NCBI GenBank assembly: GCA_030068075.1 | Contig: CM057844.1 | Coordinates: 16,600,001-16,664,000 of the forward strand | Direction of reading: 5' to 3' | Length of the DNA: 64,000 nucleotides | Source: Paguma larvata | Lineage: Eukaryota; Chordata; Mammalia; Carnivora; Viverridae | The notes under the pieces: model-generated | What the model saw: only the letters and a program-made list of their open reading frames with translations | What the model was told of the DNA's origin: nothing | The model's database searches: none | Shown here: piece after piece, positions 1-10,790 of the stretch | Layout: every line of letters starts with the position of its first letter | Numbering within the stretch: the stretch's first letter is position 1 | Translations under genes and position numbers: made by a program

Positions 1-1443
1 AAAATCAATGTACAAAAATCGGTTTCATTCCTATACACCAAAAAATAAGCAATAGAAAGAGAAATAAAGAAGTGAATCCCATTCACAATTGCACCAAAAA
101 CAATAAAATACCTAGGAATAAACCTAACCAAAGATGTAAAAGATCTCTATGCTGAAAACTATAAAAAAACTACGAAGGAAATTGAGGAAGACACAAGGAA
201 ATGGAGAAACATCCCATGCTCATGGATTGGAAGAATAAATATTGTTAAAATGGCAATACTACCCAAAGCAATCTACACATTCAATGCAATCTCAATCAAA
301 ATTGCAGCAGCAGTCTTCTCAAAGGTAGAGCAAACAATCCTAAAATTTGTATGGAACCACAAAAGACCCCAGATAGCCAAAATAATACCGAAGAATAAAA
401 CCACGGTGGGAGGCATCACAATCCCAGACTTTAACCTCTACTACAAAGCGGTAGTCATCAAGACAGTATGGTATTGGCACAAAAACAGACACATAGACCA
501 ATGGAATAAAATAGAAAACTCAGAAATGGACCCGCAAGTATATGGCCAACTAATCTTTGACAAAGCGGGAAAGAGTGTCCAATGTAGTAAAGACAGCCTA
601 TTTAACAAATGGTGCTGGGAGAACTGGACAGCAACATGCAAAAGAATGAAACCGGACCACTTCCTTACACCACTCACAAAAATAAACTCAAAATGGATGA
701 AGGACCTGAATGTGAGACAGGAAACCATCAAAATCCTAGAGGAGAAAGGAGGAAAAAACCTCTTTGACCTACGACACACCAATTTCTTACTCGACACGTG
801 TCCAAAGGCAAGGGAATTAAAAGCAAAGATGAACTACTGGGACCTCATCAAGATAAAAAGCTTCTGCATGGCAAAGGAAACAACCAACAAAACTAATAGG
901 CAACGAACGGAATGGGAAAGGATAATTGCATATGACATTTCGGATAGAGGACTAGTATCTAAAATCTATAAAGAACTTACCAAACTCCACACCCAAAAAA
1001 CGAATAATCCAGTGAAGAAATGGGCGGAAGATATGAATAGACACTTCCCCAAAGAAGACATCCAAATGGCAAACAGACACATGAAATGATGCTCAAAGTC
1101 ACTCATCATCAGGGAAATACAAATCAAAACCAGACTGAGATACCACCTCAAACCAGCCAGAGTGGCTAAAGTGAACAAATCAGGAAACTATAGATGCTGG
1201 CGAGGATGTGGAGAAACAGGCACCCTCTTGTACTGGTGGTGGGAATGCAAACTAGTGCAGCCACTCTGGAGAACTGTGTGGTAGTGCATCAAAAAAATGA
1301 AGGTGGAACTACCCTATGACCCAGCAATAGTACTGTTAGGAATATACCCAAGAGATACAGGAGTGCTAATGCATAGGGGCACATGTACCCCGATGTTCAT
1401 AGCAGCACTTTCAACAATAGCCAAAATCATGGAAAGAGACTAA
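1..1443 (+). pseudogene. L1 ORF2 C-terminal region, inactivated
   Basis: ORF2 of L1 encodes an endonuclease/reverse transcriptase that copies L1 RNA into the genome. Only the part downstream of the catalytic RT core is present: the thumb-like region and the C-terminal segment. One frame (phase of base 1) reads as L1 ORF2 across the whole interval. It is broken by TAA at 46, TGA at 73, TGA at 1087 and TAG near 1285, and it reaches the likely natural terminator near 1441. The longest open stretch is 279 codons (250-1089). It includes the L1-typical motifs [10 protein letters not shown] near its start, [10 protein letters not shown] and the [12 protein letters not shown] segment. Beyond 1087 the frame still reads as the conserved tail ([28 protein letters not shown], the Cys-containing end, FIAALSTIAK), so the breaks are point mutations and not frameshifts. 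An ATG at 250 is internal and not a real start. No host gene function is implied. Confidence 0.93.
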
Positions 1444-1739
1444 ATGTCCATCAACGGATGAATGGATAAGAAGATGTGGTATATATATATACAATGGAAT
1501 ACTACGCAGCAATGAGAAAGAATGAAACCTGGCCATGTGTGGCAACATGGATGGAACTGGAGGGTATTATGCTGAGTGAAATAAGTCAGGCAGAGAAAGA
1601 CAGATCCCACATATATCCACGCATCGGTGGGCTTTGTGAGACTTAACAGAAAGCCAGGAGTGACGGGAAGAGGGGAAGGAAAAAAACCACAGAGAGGGAG
1701 AGAGACAAAACATAAGAGACTCTCAAAGACTAAGAACAA

Positions 1740-1776
1740 ACTGGGGTGGGGGTAGGGGGAGAGCGGGGGATGGGCA
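1740..1776 (+). other. G-rich tract in L1 3' UTR, G-quadruplex-capable
   Basis: Four G runs of four or five bases are spaced by one to five bases (ggggtggggg, taggggg, agagcggggg, atggg). Polypurine G-rich tracts are a known feature of mammalian L1 3' UTRs. Folding into a quadruplex is inferred from the run pattern only. Confidence 0.7.
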
Positions 1777-1870
1777 CAGAGGAGGGCACTTGTTAGGATG
1801 AGTACTAGTTGTTGTATGGGAACCAATTTGACAACAAATTATTTAAAAAATAAAATAAAATGGAAAAAAG

Positions 1871-2645
1871 AGAATATGGAGTTGATAGAGAAGCAAAGAT
1901 AACTTTTCATGTTACCAATCAGTTTTTATACTGATATTCAGATTACTTCCTACTTCCTATTTTTTCACTCTCTTAAGCTGTTTTCTTTTTTTAATTATTT
2001 GCAATATGGTTTCTATTCTCTGTCTTTCCTGGTTTGTATTCATATTATATGTAATATAGATTTTAATTACATATTTATATTATATATTTACATATTTTGT
2101 ATGTAATATGTATTTATATATATAAAGTGTAGCCATTTGAATATAAGTATGTGATCCAACTTAGGTAGTGTATAAGAAAGAGACATGAAAGGGAAAGCTG
2201 GCGATAAAACCTAGGAAGCTATGTTACAGAAGATACTAAGGAAATTGTACCTCATCTTGTATAGAGGAGAATCATTGACACCTTTCAGCAGAGGGAGACT
2301 GTGTTAAGAAATCCGCCGCAGGAAGATTAATTTGGAAATTCCGATTTGGACAAAAGGATTCAGATAAGAGGTTCTGGAAATTATCTAGGAAAAAGAAAAT
2401 TAGGGCCTGAGTTCAAAGAGTGGCTTCTTCAAGCCACGTTTTGTAAAGGGGAAGCCTACAGAACTACTTACTTGTGATTGTCCTCAAGGCCTAGTTTGTG
2501 AGTCAGTGATAAAACCACAACTCATTTCACACTTAACAGTCAAGGCAATCTTTCAAAAATGGGAGCCATCTCACATATCTTTGCTATTTTCAGTCTTTCA
2601 GGAATATCACATTGCTTTAAGAATGACATCCTAATTCATTATCTT
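1871..2645. other. No gene; AT-rich single-copy-like DNA
   Basis: No coding frame or family-specific repeat is recognised here. The stretch 2030-2130 is strongly AT-rich with many tat/ata steps. The rest looks like unique intergenic sequence. Confidence 0.6.
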
Positions 2646-3008
2646 CCATCTGCAAGGCTCCATATGTTCTAAGCCCTGTCACACTCCCTCCACCCCATGC
2701 CAAGGCCACACTGGATGCTTTCTCTAGTTGCCTCACTCTTATCCTTCAAGCCTCAGTCCAGGCTTTACCTCCTCAGTGGCTCTCATCCCTCCTTTCACCT
2801 CAGAGACCCTCTGCAAGGGACCCTCTCTTTCTTTATCAGCAGTAATTAGAATTAGTCATAATCTTGTTAATTCATTTGCTAAACTGGATATTTATCTAAT
2901 TTTCTCCGGTGGGCTTCATGCGCCAAAGTCCAGGTTTTATTTGACGGAATCTCCAGCACCTAGCATAGTGGCCAGACCAAGTAAGGGCTCAATAAACATT
3001 TGCTGAAT
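2646..3008 (+). mobile_element. L2 LINE 3' end (ancient)
   Basis: The sequence shows the degraded L2 3' pattern: a C/T-rich part with tcttatccttcaagcctcag and ggctttacctcctcagtggc, followed by the characteristic end cagcacctagcatagtggcc and gggctcaataaacatttgctg. An open frame of 92 codons inside it is incidental. Confidence 0.75.
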
Positions 3009-4408
3009 TACAAATATTACCTCAAGGTTTTGGGGGTTTTTGTCAAATGATCTGTTTATCAGATTGTTCATTTCAGCCCAGCAGATTATAATAATAGCTG
3101 GTTAATGGTTATTCAATGCTTCTGAAAACATCTCACGTTCATTTGGTAATTATAGTCTATGTATTATGAAGTACTTCCTCCTTAGAACTAGAACAAGATT
3201 GGGTTTGAGGTACTCTGACACTTTTATCTTTCTGACTGAATCTTCTTGAGAATATATTCAGAAGACGGCTCCATGAAACATGCACAGCAGAACCTTGACA
3301 CTCAATATTGGTGATGACTAAGTTGGCATTTATTTTATAATTCTATGTAATTTTGTGTTTGAAAATTATAGCAACAAAACATTAGGAAAACACTATCTAT
3401 ATCTACCTAGTGTATGTGTTTGAGCTCCTGTGAAGGTAGAATCTGATGGAAGAACTTGGGTGCAGGTCCTTTGAGATGGTCAGGGAAAGAACAGTGAAGG
3501 GGCAAAGAGAGTAAGATGTAGGGGGCATCAGGGACACAGAGGTGCCCTGTAGAGCAGGTTGCTACTGTGGCAACTGAGGATCAATTCACCTGGGAGTTTC
3601 TGAGGAATCATGTTAAACACACCTCAGATTGTTTTATCAGATGAGAAGGAGATGAAGTCAGGGACCAGCGGTTGAGGGTTGTTCCCATGGGTGTTAACTT
3701 CCTTAAATGTTTGAGGCTGCAAAGTCTGACCAGCCTACCATAGCTTTGGAGAAACTTTTAAGGCAGAAAATCAGACAGGTACAGTCCATGTGCTGGAGGT
3801 GGAAAGGACGTGTAATTATCCCACACAACAGATGACGTCAGTCTGGTACACGGGTTGTAGTGTAGGACACCACAAAGATTTGCCCTGATATGTGTGTTTG
3901 CCTATTTTGATAACAAAGCAACTGTTTTACTACCTCCTCCATTTCTTTGAAAATCCAGTGCAGTTGCCAAAAATCCTTTATACAATTGGAAGATTTGCAT
4001 GTGGTTGTAAAGCAGGCAGAATATCAACCATTTAAATGCTGGAGGTGTAATTAAAAATAAGACATAGTAAAGTTTGCTACTCTTGATATTTGTCTTTTGC
4101 ATGATATAATGTCTTCTTTTTACTTTTTGATCCTATATTAAGGGTGATAAGAGGAAATCTGGAGGAAAAAAACTCCAAGAGAAGCAAGGATAGGTAATAG
4201 GAATTAGGCAAAATGATTAGTCCTGTTTCTCACCAAGAGCAGTAATTACAAAGAGTACTTCTGTTACCTAGTGGAACTTAAAAATTTTACTAGTATGAAA
4301 CATCTAAAGGTGTTTTACTCTTTTATAATTTTAAGCCAGGACTAAGACTTCACAAATGAAATAAATATTGTAGCCCGTAATGCTTGTGTTGCAGTAGGAG
4401 TTATATAT

Positions 4409-4411
<3 letters not shown>
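3009..4411. other. No gene; unclassified sequence, possibly an old LTR remnant
   Basis: Bases 3420-3790 are purine-rich and more GC-balanced than the flanks and read like a worn LTR or old repeat, but I cannot name a family. The remainder is AT-rich unique sequence. A minus-strand frame of 66 codons (3902-4102) shows no motif and I take it as chance. Confidence 0.4.
3833..3840. promoter_or_regulatory. Consensus CRE/ATF palindrome TGACGTCA
   Basis: This is a perfect eight-base match to the full palindromic cAMP response element bound by CREB/ATF factors. The site contains a CpG, which is unusual to see preserved in AT-rich intergenic DNA. No promoter or TATA/initiator arrangement is evident next to it, so function is only a possibility. 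Confidence 0.3.

Positions 4412-4452
<41 letters not shown>
4412..4452. repeat. (AC)n microsatellite
   Basis: About 20 uninterrupted AC units are followed directly by gtgtgt, giving a small AC/GT inverted junction at 4447-4458. The array is likely polymorphic. Confidence 0.97.
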
Positions 4453-4455
<3 letters not shown>

Positions 4456-4757
4456 TGTATGTTTAAGATTGATCTTAGATATATATAATTCATATAAAGC
4501 CTAATTGAATTCTTTAGTAATAAGATCTCTTCAAAATCATTTATGAAGCTTGTATGCCAGACTAAATCACCTCCCAATTTTGAGTCAAGGAGCACAATCA
4601 TTGGCTAGGCATGATGATCTCTTCCAAACCCTCACTTTTCCTGTTAAATAGATACTGATGACAAAATGCAGATTATCACCACATAATTAAACTTTTAAAT
4701 TTCAAAGGCTAGTCCTTAAAAAAATGATATCAGGATTAAAATCATTACTTTCCTATC

Positions 4758-4953
4758 TTTTTTAAAAATTTATTTACTTTGAGAGGGAGAAAAGAGAGAG
4801 AGTGCATGCAAGCAGGTAGAGGCAGAGAAAGAGAGAGGGAGAGAGAGAATCCTAAGCAGGCTCCATGCTACTGGCTCTCACAAACTGTGAGATCATGACG
4901 AGTCAAAATCAAGAGTCAAACACTTAGCTGACTGAGCCACTGAAGTCATCCCC
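4758..4953 (-). mobile_element. SINEC_Fc-type tRNA-Lys SINE
   Basis: The copy reads, on the minus strand, from a tRNA-derived head (ggctcagt...) through a body with tgatctcacag to a GA/CT-rich part and an A-rich tail. It is flanked by a perfect 14-bp target duplication, attactttcctatc, at 4744-4757 and 4954-4967. It is diverged from the young consensus, so an older felid/carnivore insertion. Confidence 0.95.
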
Positions 4954-4967
4954 ATTACTTTCCTATC

Positions 4968-6028
4968 CTTAAATGAGTGAAAGGAGAGAGTGAGATGGTG
5001 AGAGAAGTAGCTTCACTTATAGAACCATTACATTTTAGAACTTTAATCAACTGTAAATGTCTCATTTAATAGCTAAAGTCACCCAAGCACATAAAGTCAG
5101 TTGAGAAATTTGAAAGTGCAGTGAGTTGAGGCTACTGAAGAAAAGGGCAGAATACTAATGAGTGTTTTTAAGAGAAATTTTCATATCCATTTGAAATCCA
5201 TAGCTGACATTAACAAAATTCTTATTCTGAGTTTTCTGATATTAATATTTTCATGGTTGCCATTGTTTGTTTAAAGTTTTCCAAGTTACCACATAATCTC
5301 AGAAATGACCCCGAAAGATCAATATGCCCACCTCATTCTTGCCTCCTATGCATTAAAAAAACAGAGCTAAATAATTAAATACATCAACAAAAATACACTG
5401 GCTAATATATCTCTATCAAGTAAAAATTTTATATGCCCTTTCTACCCACCTACGTATTCATCTATTCATCCATCCATCCATCCATCCATCCATCCACCCA
5501 TCTGTTTATAATTAGATGTTCATAGACTCGTGAATGGCATATAAAAATGGTGTGCTGGGTCCAACGAGCACTGGATAAAAAGAGTTGATTCTGTGCACCT
5601 TTTCCCAACTTCACATTCAGCGACCCTAAGGTGATAGCTTGAAATTGGCTATGATAAGACTTTTTACACCATAAAAAGTAGTGAATGCTATAAATCATCA
5701 CCTCACTTCATTCTCCTACAGTGAACTGGTTGTTAAACAATTACTGGTGTAGTGCTGTCCTGCCAGTAACTCCATTTGAGGTTGGTTTAAAAATTAAACA
5801 TAGTGAAAATAAGATGATAAACTTGAGGATAATGAGAAATTTACTAAAGTAAGCTATCAACTGAGCCCATGTTGATTTAAAAAAATATAAACCTGAGGAA
5901 AAGAAAAAATATTTCCTTGCAACCGAACTGATGACCGCATTTTGTTCTTTAGTATTATAAGAGATGCTACTGAAGTGGACAGTTGTTTGATGAGCTGTAA
6001 AGGCTAAAGTTATACTATTTAAAAATAT
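4968..6028. other. No gene; unique sequence with a (CATC)n array
   Basis: This is mostly AT-rich unique DNA. Bases 5467-5500 are an (ATCC)n tetranucleotide microsatellite of about eight units. A minus-strand frame runs through that array and is an artefact of it. Confidence 0.7.
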
Positions 6029-6039
6029 ATGTCATTTAT

Positions 6040-6224
6040 GGGGTGTCTTGGTGGCTCAGTCAGTTAAGCGTCCAACTCGATTTTGGCGCAGGTCCTGATC
6101 TCCTGGTTTGCGAGTTCGAACCCCGCATTGGGTTCTGTGCTGACAGTGCAGTTTCCTTCTCTTTCTGCCCCTCCCTTGCTTGCTCTCGATCTCTTAAAAT
6201 AAATGAAAATTTAAAAAAATTAAA
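6040..6224 (+). mobile_element. SINEC_Fc-type SINE
   Basis: The plus-strand copy begins ggggtgtcttggtggctcag and ends in a degenerate A-rich tail. The target duplication atgtcatttat is perfect over 11 bp (6029-6039 and 6225-6235). The internal promoter B-box region (gagttcgaaccccgc) is well preserved. Confidence 0.95.
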
Positions 6225-6235
6225 ATGTCATTTAT

Positions 6236-6627
6236 TATTTGTTCAGATCCTAGAAATACTATATTTTACAATGTCAAAATTAGATTTTTTCTAGGTTCTT
6301 GAATCGAATGCTTAGATTATTTAATTTAATATTGGTTATCATGGAAAGTATGGTTTCCCTGAGTAAATATTTAGAAAATTTTCCATAAAGTTTTATATAT
6401 ACAACTTAATGGTTAGCATTATCACTGTCAAATAGTTACTTATGAGATTATTTTCAATTTGCAAAAGTTTAACTCTAAAATATGGTTTCTTTGGTTTGAA
6501 GTTCTAGTTTTATTTCAGAGTGATCAAAGTATGTAGCCTAAGTAAGTTCTACTCTTTTTTTAAAAAGACCTTTTTTAAAAAGTTTATTTGAGAGAGAGTG
6601 GGAGTAGGGGAGAGAGGGAGGGGGAAT

Positions 6628-6665
<38 letters not shown>

Positions 6666-7431
6666 CCAAGTGGGCTCCCCACTCTCCACCAGCATCCCAA
6701 GGTGGGACTCCATCCTGTAAACCACAAGATCATGCATGACCTGAGCTGAAACCAAGAGTTGGATGCTCTCAAATGATGAGCTACCCAGTACCCCAAGTTC
6801 TACTCTTTCAAATATAATGAGAATGGTTTTTTAACTACAGTTGAATTTGTTTTTTTATGAACATGTATATAGTGTATGTATCTATTAAATTAGCTTAGTC
6901 TTCAAATTATTAAATTTATTTTCTTTTACTGTATAATTTATGTCTTATTTATCTATCATTGATAAAGACAGACAAGTTAAACCATTGTAATTATCTTTGA
7001 ATCATGATAATTTTATTTTTCATTACATAAGTCCAAACATTTGTCTTTTACATATTTGGAATGTTATTTCATGCTTACAAGTTAAAGACAATTAAAGACA
7101 ATTACCTCCACTGTAAACTGCATCTTTATCAATATAAAATATCCCTTGATTTTAAAATTCACTAGTTTTATGTAGAAATCTACTTCTCATATTCAATCAA
7201 TATCCCTATTGTTTGTCTACAGTTTCCTGTCCATGTTTGCCCATCAGTCTATTAAGGAAAAATCATATCATTAAATTTTATCAGTGTCTTGTTCATATTG
7301 AAATATTTTTGTTCGTCTTGAAATATTGCTTAAATTCTCTTAACTTTTTTTCTTCTTATAGTGGTATTAAAGTGATATATGTTGTCTTTAGTCCCTTTGG
7401 TTGTTTTCACAATAAAAATGATCTATTTGTT
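6236..7431 (-). mobile_element. Probable ancient L1 fragment, antisense, split by a SINE
   Basis: The AT-rich text on the plus strand resembles the reverse complement of old L1 ORF2 (phrases of the type ttattatgtagaaatctactt and tctacagtttcctgtcc). The resemblance is weak and from recognition only. The SINE at 6558-6794 interrupts it. No frame remains open. Confidence 0.35.
6558..6794 (-). mobile_element. SINEC_Fc-type SINE with expanded (GA)n
   Basis: The minus-strand copy is bounded by a perfect 14-bp duplication aagttctactcttt (6544-6557 and 6795-6808). Its CT-rich segment has grown into a pure (AG)n run of about 17 units at 6629-6662. This makes the copy longer than its neighbours. Confidence 0.94.
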
Positions 7432-7616
7432 GGAGCACCTGGTGACTCAGTCAGTTAAGCATCTGACTTTTGGTTTTGGCACAGGTCATGATCTCGTGAT
7501 TTGTGTGTTCGAGCCCCTCTTAGGGCTCCATGCTCTCAACATGGAGCCTGCTTGGGATTCTCTCTCTCCCTTTCTCTCTGCCTCTCTTTCTCAAAATAAA
7601 TAAACTTTAAAAAAAG
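7432..7616 (+). mobile_element. SINEC_Fc-type SINE
   Basis: The head reads ggagcacctggtgactcagt, the body has caggtcatgatctcgtgatt, and the tail ends caaaataaataaactttaaa. Flanking text tgatctat and tgacctat suggests a worn target duplication. Confidence 0.93.
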
Positions 7617-9023
7617 TGACCTATGTTGATTAGAGTATACACACTGTGAAGCAGGGATCCAGATCTGATCATTGATCTCTGCATGCTAACATTTAGCCAG
7701 GTCCTTGCACACAGAAGATAAATGAATAAATCAATCAATAGACATTATTAATAAAACAGAATTGATTTGCTGTCTCTGAATAAAAAGAGAAGTTTAGAAT
7801 ACCTTTATTTCTTCCTTCTTCCTCAGTCCTGCTACTGCCCTGTTTCTATTGAAATAACACTTGGTATTTTCAGTATTTTTTTTAAAAAACGGTATGTTTT
7901 TTTCCACCTAAGAATTAATTTTGACATTTTTCAAGTTTCATAACTCTGTTTGTAACAGTTACTTAGACACCAGCCTTGTGTTAAGTTCATTACTCACTGC
8001 CTTTTCTTTTGAACCACACATGCCCTCAAATTGAGTTAATTTCTTGGTTTTGATTCATTTTTTGGTTGGGCGAAATACTTCCTTAAGCAAATTTTTTCAA
8101 GACAGATAACTAAGTAGTATACTTCCTGAGTCATTTCATGTCTGAGAAGGTCCTTCTGTCCTAACAAATGTGGATTTGGATGAGATTGGAATTTTGGAGT
8201 CACAAACATTGCCTCTAAAACCTTGAAAATACCTTTCCGTTGCCATATTTCATAGACCACTGAGAAAAGTCTGAGGATATCTTCATAGCTCTTACTTTAC
8301 TCTCTTCTGCCTGGAAGCTTTGAGAACAGTATCTTTGTACCCAGAAAAAAACAAAATATATCATTATTGTTTAATTGCAGATTGATTTTTGTTAATATCT
8401 AGTATGCTTAGACTCTTGTACTAAATGTACAAACTTTGTTTAGCTCAGAAACTTTTCAGATTACTTTGATTATTGCATCTCCTTGTTTTATAGCATTCTA
8501 ATTCATACTTTTTCAATCTCCTGATTCTATATGCCAAGTTTCTCATGTCTTTGATCATTGTCTTTCTTCTCATGTCCTTTACTCTATGAATTTGGGCTGA
8601 ATTTCTATAATCTATCTTCTAAATGTTGGCTTTAGCTTTCTGTGGACTATAGTAAACTGTTTATTTTATTGATTTTTACTATTTGGCAATAATGATTTTT
8701 CACCTGCAAAAACCATTCCTAATAGTAGGCTTTCCTTTTCATTAATGTTATGTCCTTTCAGATTGGATTAGGAATAGGGATTAGAGAATTCTTAAAGAAA
8801 AAGTTATTCCATGGATATCACAAGTTCTCATGCCTTCAAAGAGTCCTTTATATTGAATTACTGTGTTTTTCACATTTCATTGAATTTTCAACACACACAC
8901 AATTATAGCCTATGATAATACAATATGTGATTTGAAATACATTCTGTTAGATGTTATTTGAGTCATTAAAACAAGCAAACAATCCCCAAAGAGGAAAAAA
9001 TGTTTATCTTTTTTATAGTTCCT
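7617..9023. other. No gene; AT-rich, possibly old L1-derived sequence
   Basis: A T-rich plus strand from about 8040 to 8770 has the texture of antisense old L1 or HAL1 sequence, but no diagnostic motif was secured. Short frames on either strand (for example 74 codons at 8036-8260 minus) have no recognisable domain. Confidence 0.4.
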
Positions 9024-9068
9024 TTTTTTAAGGTTTATTTATTTGTTTTGAGAGAGGGAGGGAAGGAA

Positions 9069-9103
<35 letters not shown>

Positions 9104-9259
9104 ACATGAGCAGAGGAGGGGCAGAGAGAGAGGGAGAGACAAAAGCCCAAGCACCCTCAGCACTGTCAGCACTCTCACCAACCATGAGATCGTGACGAGA
9201 TCGTGACCTGATCCGAGACTGAGTCATATGTTTAACTGACTGAGCCACCCAGATGCCCC
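9024..9259 (-). mobile_element. SINEC_Fc-type SINE, left arm of an inverted pair
   Basis: The minus-strand copy has a (GA)n-rich internal block at 9069-9094 and the head ctgagccacccagatgcccc at its right edge. Flanks tagttcctttttt and acagtttctttt suggest a worn duplication. It lies only 27 bp from the next SINE, which is in the opposite orientation. Confidence 0.95.
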
Positions 9260-9286
9260 TACAGTTTCTTTTAAAACCGGGATTTA

Positions 9287-9500
9287 TGGGGCCTGGGTGG
9301 CTCAGTCGGTTGAGCGTCCGACTTCGGCTCAGGTCATGATCTTGCGGTCTGTGAGTTCGAGCCCTGCATCGGACTCTGTGCTGACCGGCTCAGAGCCTGG
9401 AGCCCGCTTCGGATACTGTGTCTCCCTCTCTCTCTGTCCCTCCCCCACTCGTGCTCTGTCTCTCTCTGTCTCAAAAATAAATAAACATTTAAAAAAAATT
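9287..9500 (+). mobile_element. SINEC_Fc-type SINE, right arm of an inverted pair
   Basis: This is a young-looking copy close to the family pattern (cctgggtggctcagtcggtt, gcgtccgacttcggctcagg). It has a 14-bp target duplication, aaaaccgggattta at 9273-9286 and aaaactgggattta at 9501-9514, with one mismatch. A transcript through both SINEs could fold into a hairpin. Confidence 0.97.
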
Positions 9501-9514
9501 AAAACTGGGATTTA

Positions 9515-10024
9515 ATGGGCCCTGAGAAATAGTGGAAATACTCTAGAAATCCAGTGTGCAGTTGAGAAATTCATGGGATGCCTTCCACTTTTCTACTTAA
9601 CTACTCTGTGTACCTGTGGGTGTAGTTCCCAAAATTGTTTGTGAACGTTTTGTGCATTGTATCGATAGACCCTTGTTTATATTTTACTCCATCTCTGTGC
9701 ATAACTTAAAAATACTTCAGCTGCATGTGACAAATCACAAATAACTATAGCAATAAACAGGCTACATTTTTCTTTCATTGTTGAATGAAGGATGCTCAAT
9801 GAAAAATTAATGTATCTTGAGAAAGGAAGACATAGGATTGGGCATCTAATATGGTTTTTGAGATAGAATGAAGGGAAGCTGGGGGCCTCAACAAAGAAAC
9901 TTAAGACAAAATAGTTTCAAGGATGAATTTGACAAGAATATTTGACTATTATCTTTGTATCTCACCCTTCGTTGAAACCGTGTCATCATTATTATTCACG
10001 AATGTTGAGGTCATATTAGATACT
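9515..10024. other. No gene; unique sequence
   Basis: No repeat family or coding frame is recognised in this half kilobase. Confidence 0.6.
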
Positions 10025-10250
10025 ATGGTGATCAAGCCCTGGGTTCTGGCAGGTTTGGGTCTGAATCTTGTCTTTGCCATTTGCTGGCTATGGAAATTTC
10101 AGCAAGCTCTATCACTAATCTGTCCCAGATTCTTCACCTCTAAAAAGTGTAAAAGATTCTTAAAGCATTGTGGAAAACGCATGCAAAAGTACTTGTGAAA
10201 CAAACCTGGCATATAGGAAGTACGTGTTAAATTTAAATATTATTATCATA
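10025..10250 (+). mobile_element. MIR SINE (ancient)
   Basis: The core reads ggtttgggtctgaatcttg, tttgccatttgctggctatg and the cctctaaaaagtgtaaaa step. It ends with cctggcatataggaagtacg, all in the MIR order. A 91-codon frame across it is incidental. Confidence 0.75.
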
Positions 10251-10454
10251 ACATATAATAACACTATATTAGAGTTGATCACCAACCCAGAAAGGAACTA
10301 AAATCTCTCTTATGAAAGAACAGTATTGAGAATATTAGTCACATATTTTCAGTTTTTAGAATTATCTGATTAATACCCCAGGCTATATTCAATGCAATAC
10401 AGAAATTAATAACTTCCAAAAACTCTGACAAAAAAGAATGGTTCTATTTTTGTC

Positions 10455-10632
10455 ATCAAGGAGTGTCCAAACCTTTCTTCATATTTGAAGCACCTAACGG
10501 TCTCTTAAAAATTACAAAGCCTAGGTCATACCTTAGAGCAAATAAACGACAGTCTCTGGGGTTGGGACAGAGGCATCAGTAGTTCAGTTGGAGCCTTCCA
10601 GGTGATTCCAATAAATGTAGAAACCCCCTACT
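10455..10632 (+). mobile_element. MER5A-like hAT DNA transposon remnant
   Basis: The characteristic order is present in degraded form: gtgtccaaacctttctt, then ttaaaaattacaaagcctagg, then ccaggtgattccaataaa. These non-autonomous hAT-Charlie elements are ancient and fixed in placental mammals. Confidence 0.6.
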
Positions 10633-10639
10633 CTAACAC

Positions 10640-10790
10640 ATGATATCCCTATCTGGCATTTAGTATCCTTATTTGTAAAATGGAAGTAACGACACATTTA
10701 CGAAAAGGTAGAGCTTAGAATTAAATAAGAGATTTGTAAACAGAGTTCTAAATGTCATATATAACTTTGGACTCAGTGAACAGTAGTTTA
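10640..10790 (+). mobile_element. MIR fragment (weak)
   Basis: The phrase tccttatttgtaaaatggaag followed by gtagagcttagaattaaataag matches the MIR 3' half in order. The edges are uncertain. Confidence 0.5.

Larger units (their letters stand above)
1..1870 (+). mobile_element. L1 retrotransposon, 3' portion
   Basis: This is the 3' end of a LINE-1 of carnivore type in sense orientation. The left part encodes the C-terminal region of ORF2 and is followed by a 3' UTR with a purine- and G-rich block and an A-rich tail near 1840-1870. The window starts inside the element, so its 5' extent and any upstream target duplication cannot be seen. Several nonsense codons in the ORF2 frame show that this copy is inactive, but the long readable frame suggests a moderately young insertion. 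The identification rests on the characteristic ORF2 peptide and the well-known 'ggaatactacgcagcaatga' type segment near the ORF2 end. Confidence 0.95.

Noticed and set aside
441..797. 118-codon minus-strand frame at the left end
   Set aside because: It is the mirror of L1 ORF2 on the other strand and has no independent support.
9287..9360. tRNA gene
   Set aside because: The head of each SINE is tRNA-Lys-derived with A- and B-box-like motifs, but it is fused to the SINE body and diverged from a foldable tRNA. No separate tRNA gene was seen.
9297..9515. Recurring peptide frames of the type MAQSVKRPTSAQVMIS...SVSSSPASGSVLTA
   Set aside because: Frames of this type appear at many places on both strands because each SINEC_Fc copy translates to the same string. 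They are SINE sequence and not a gene family.
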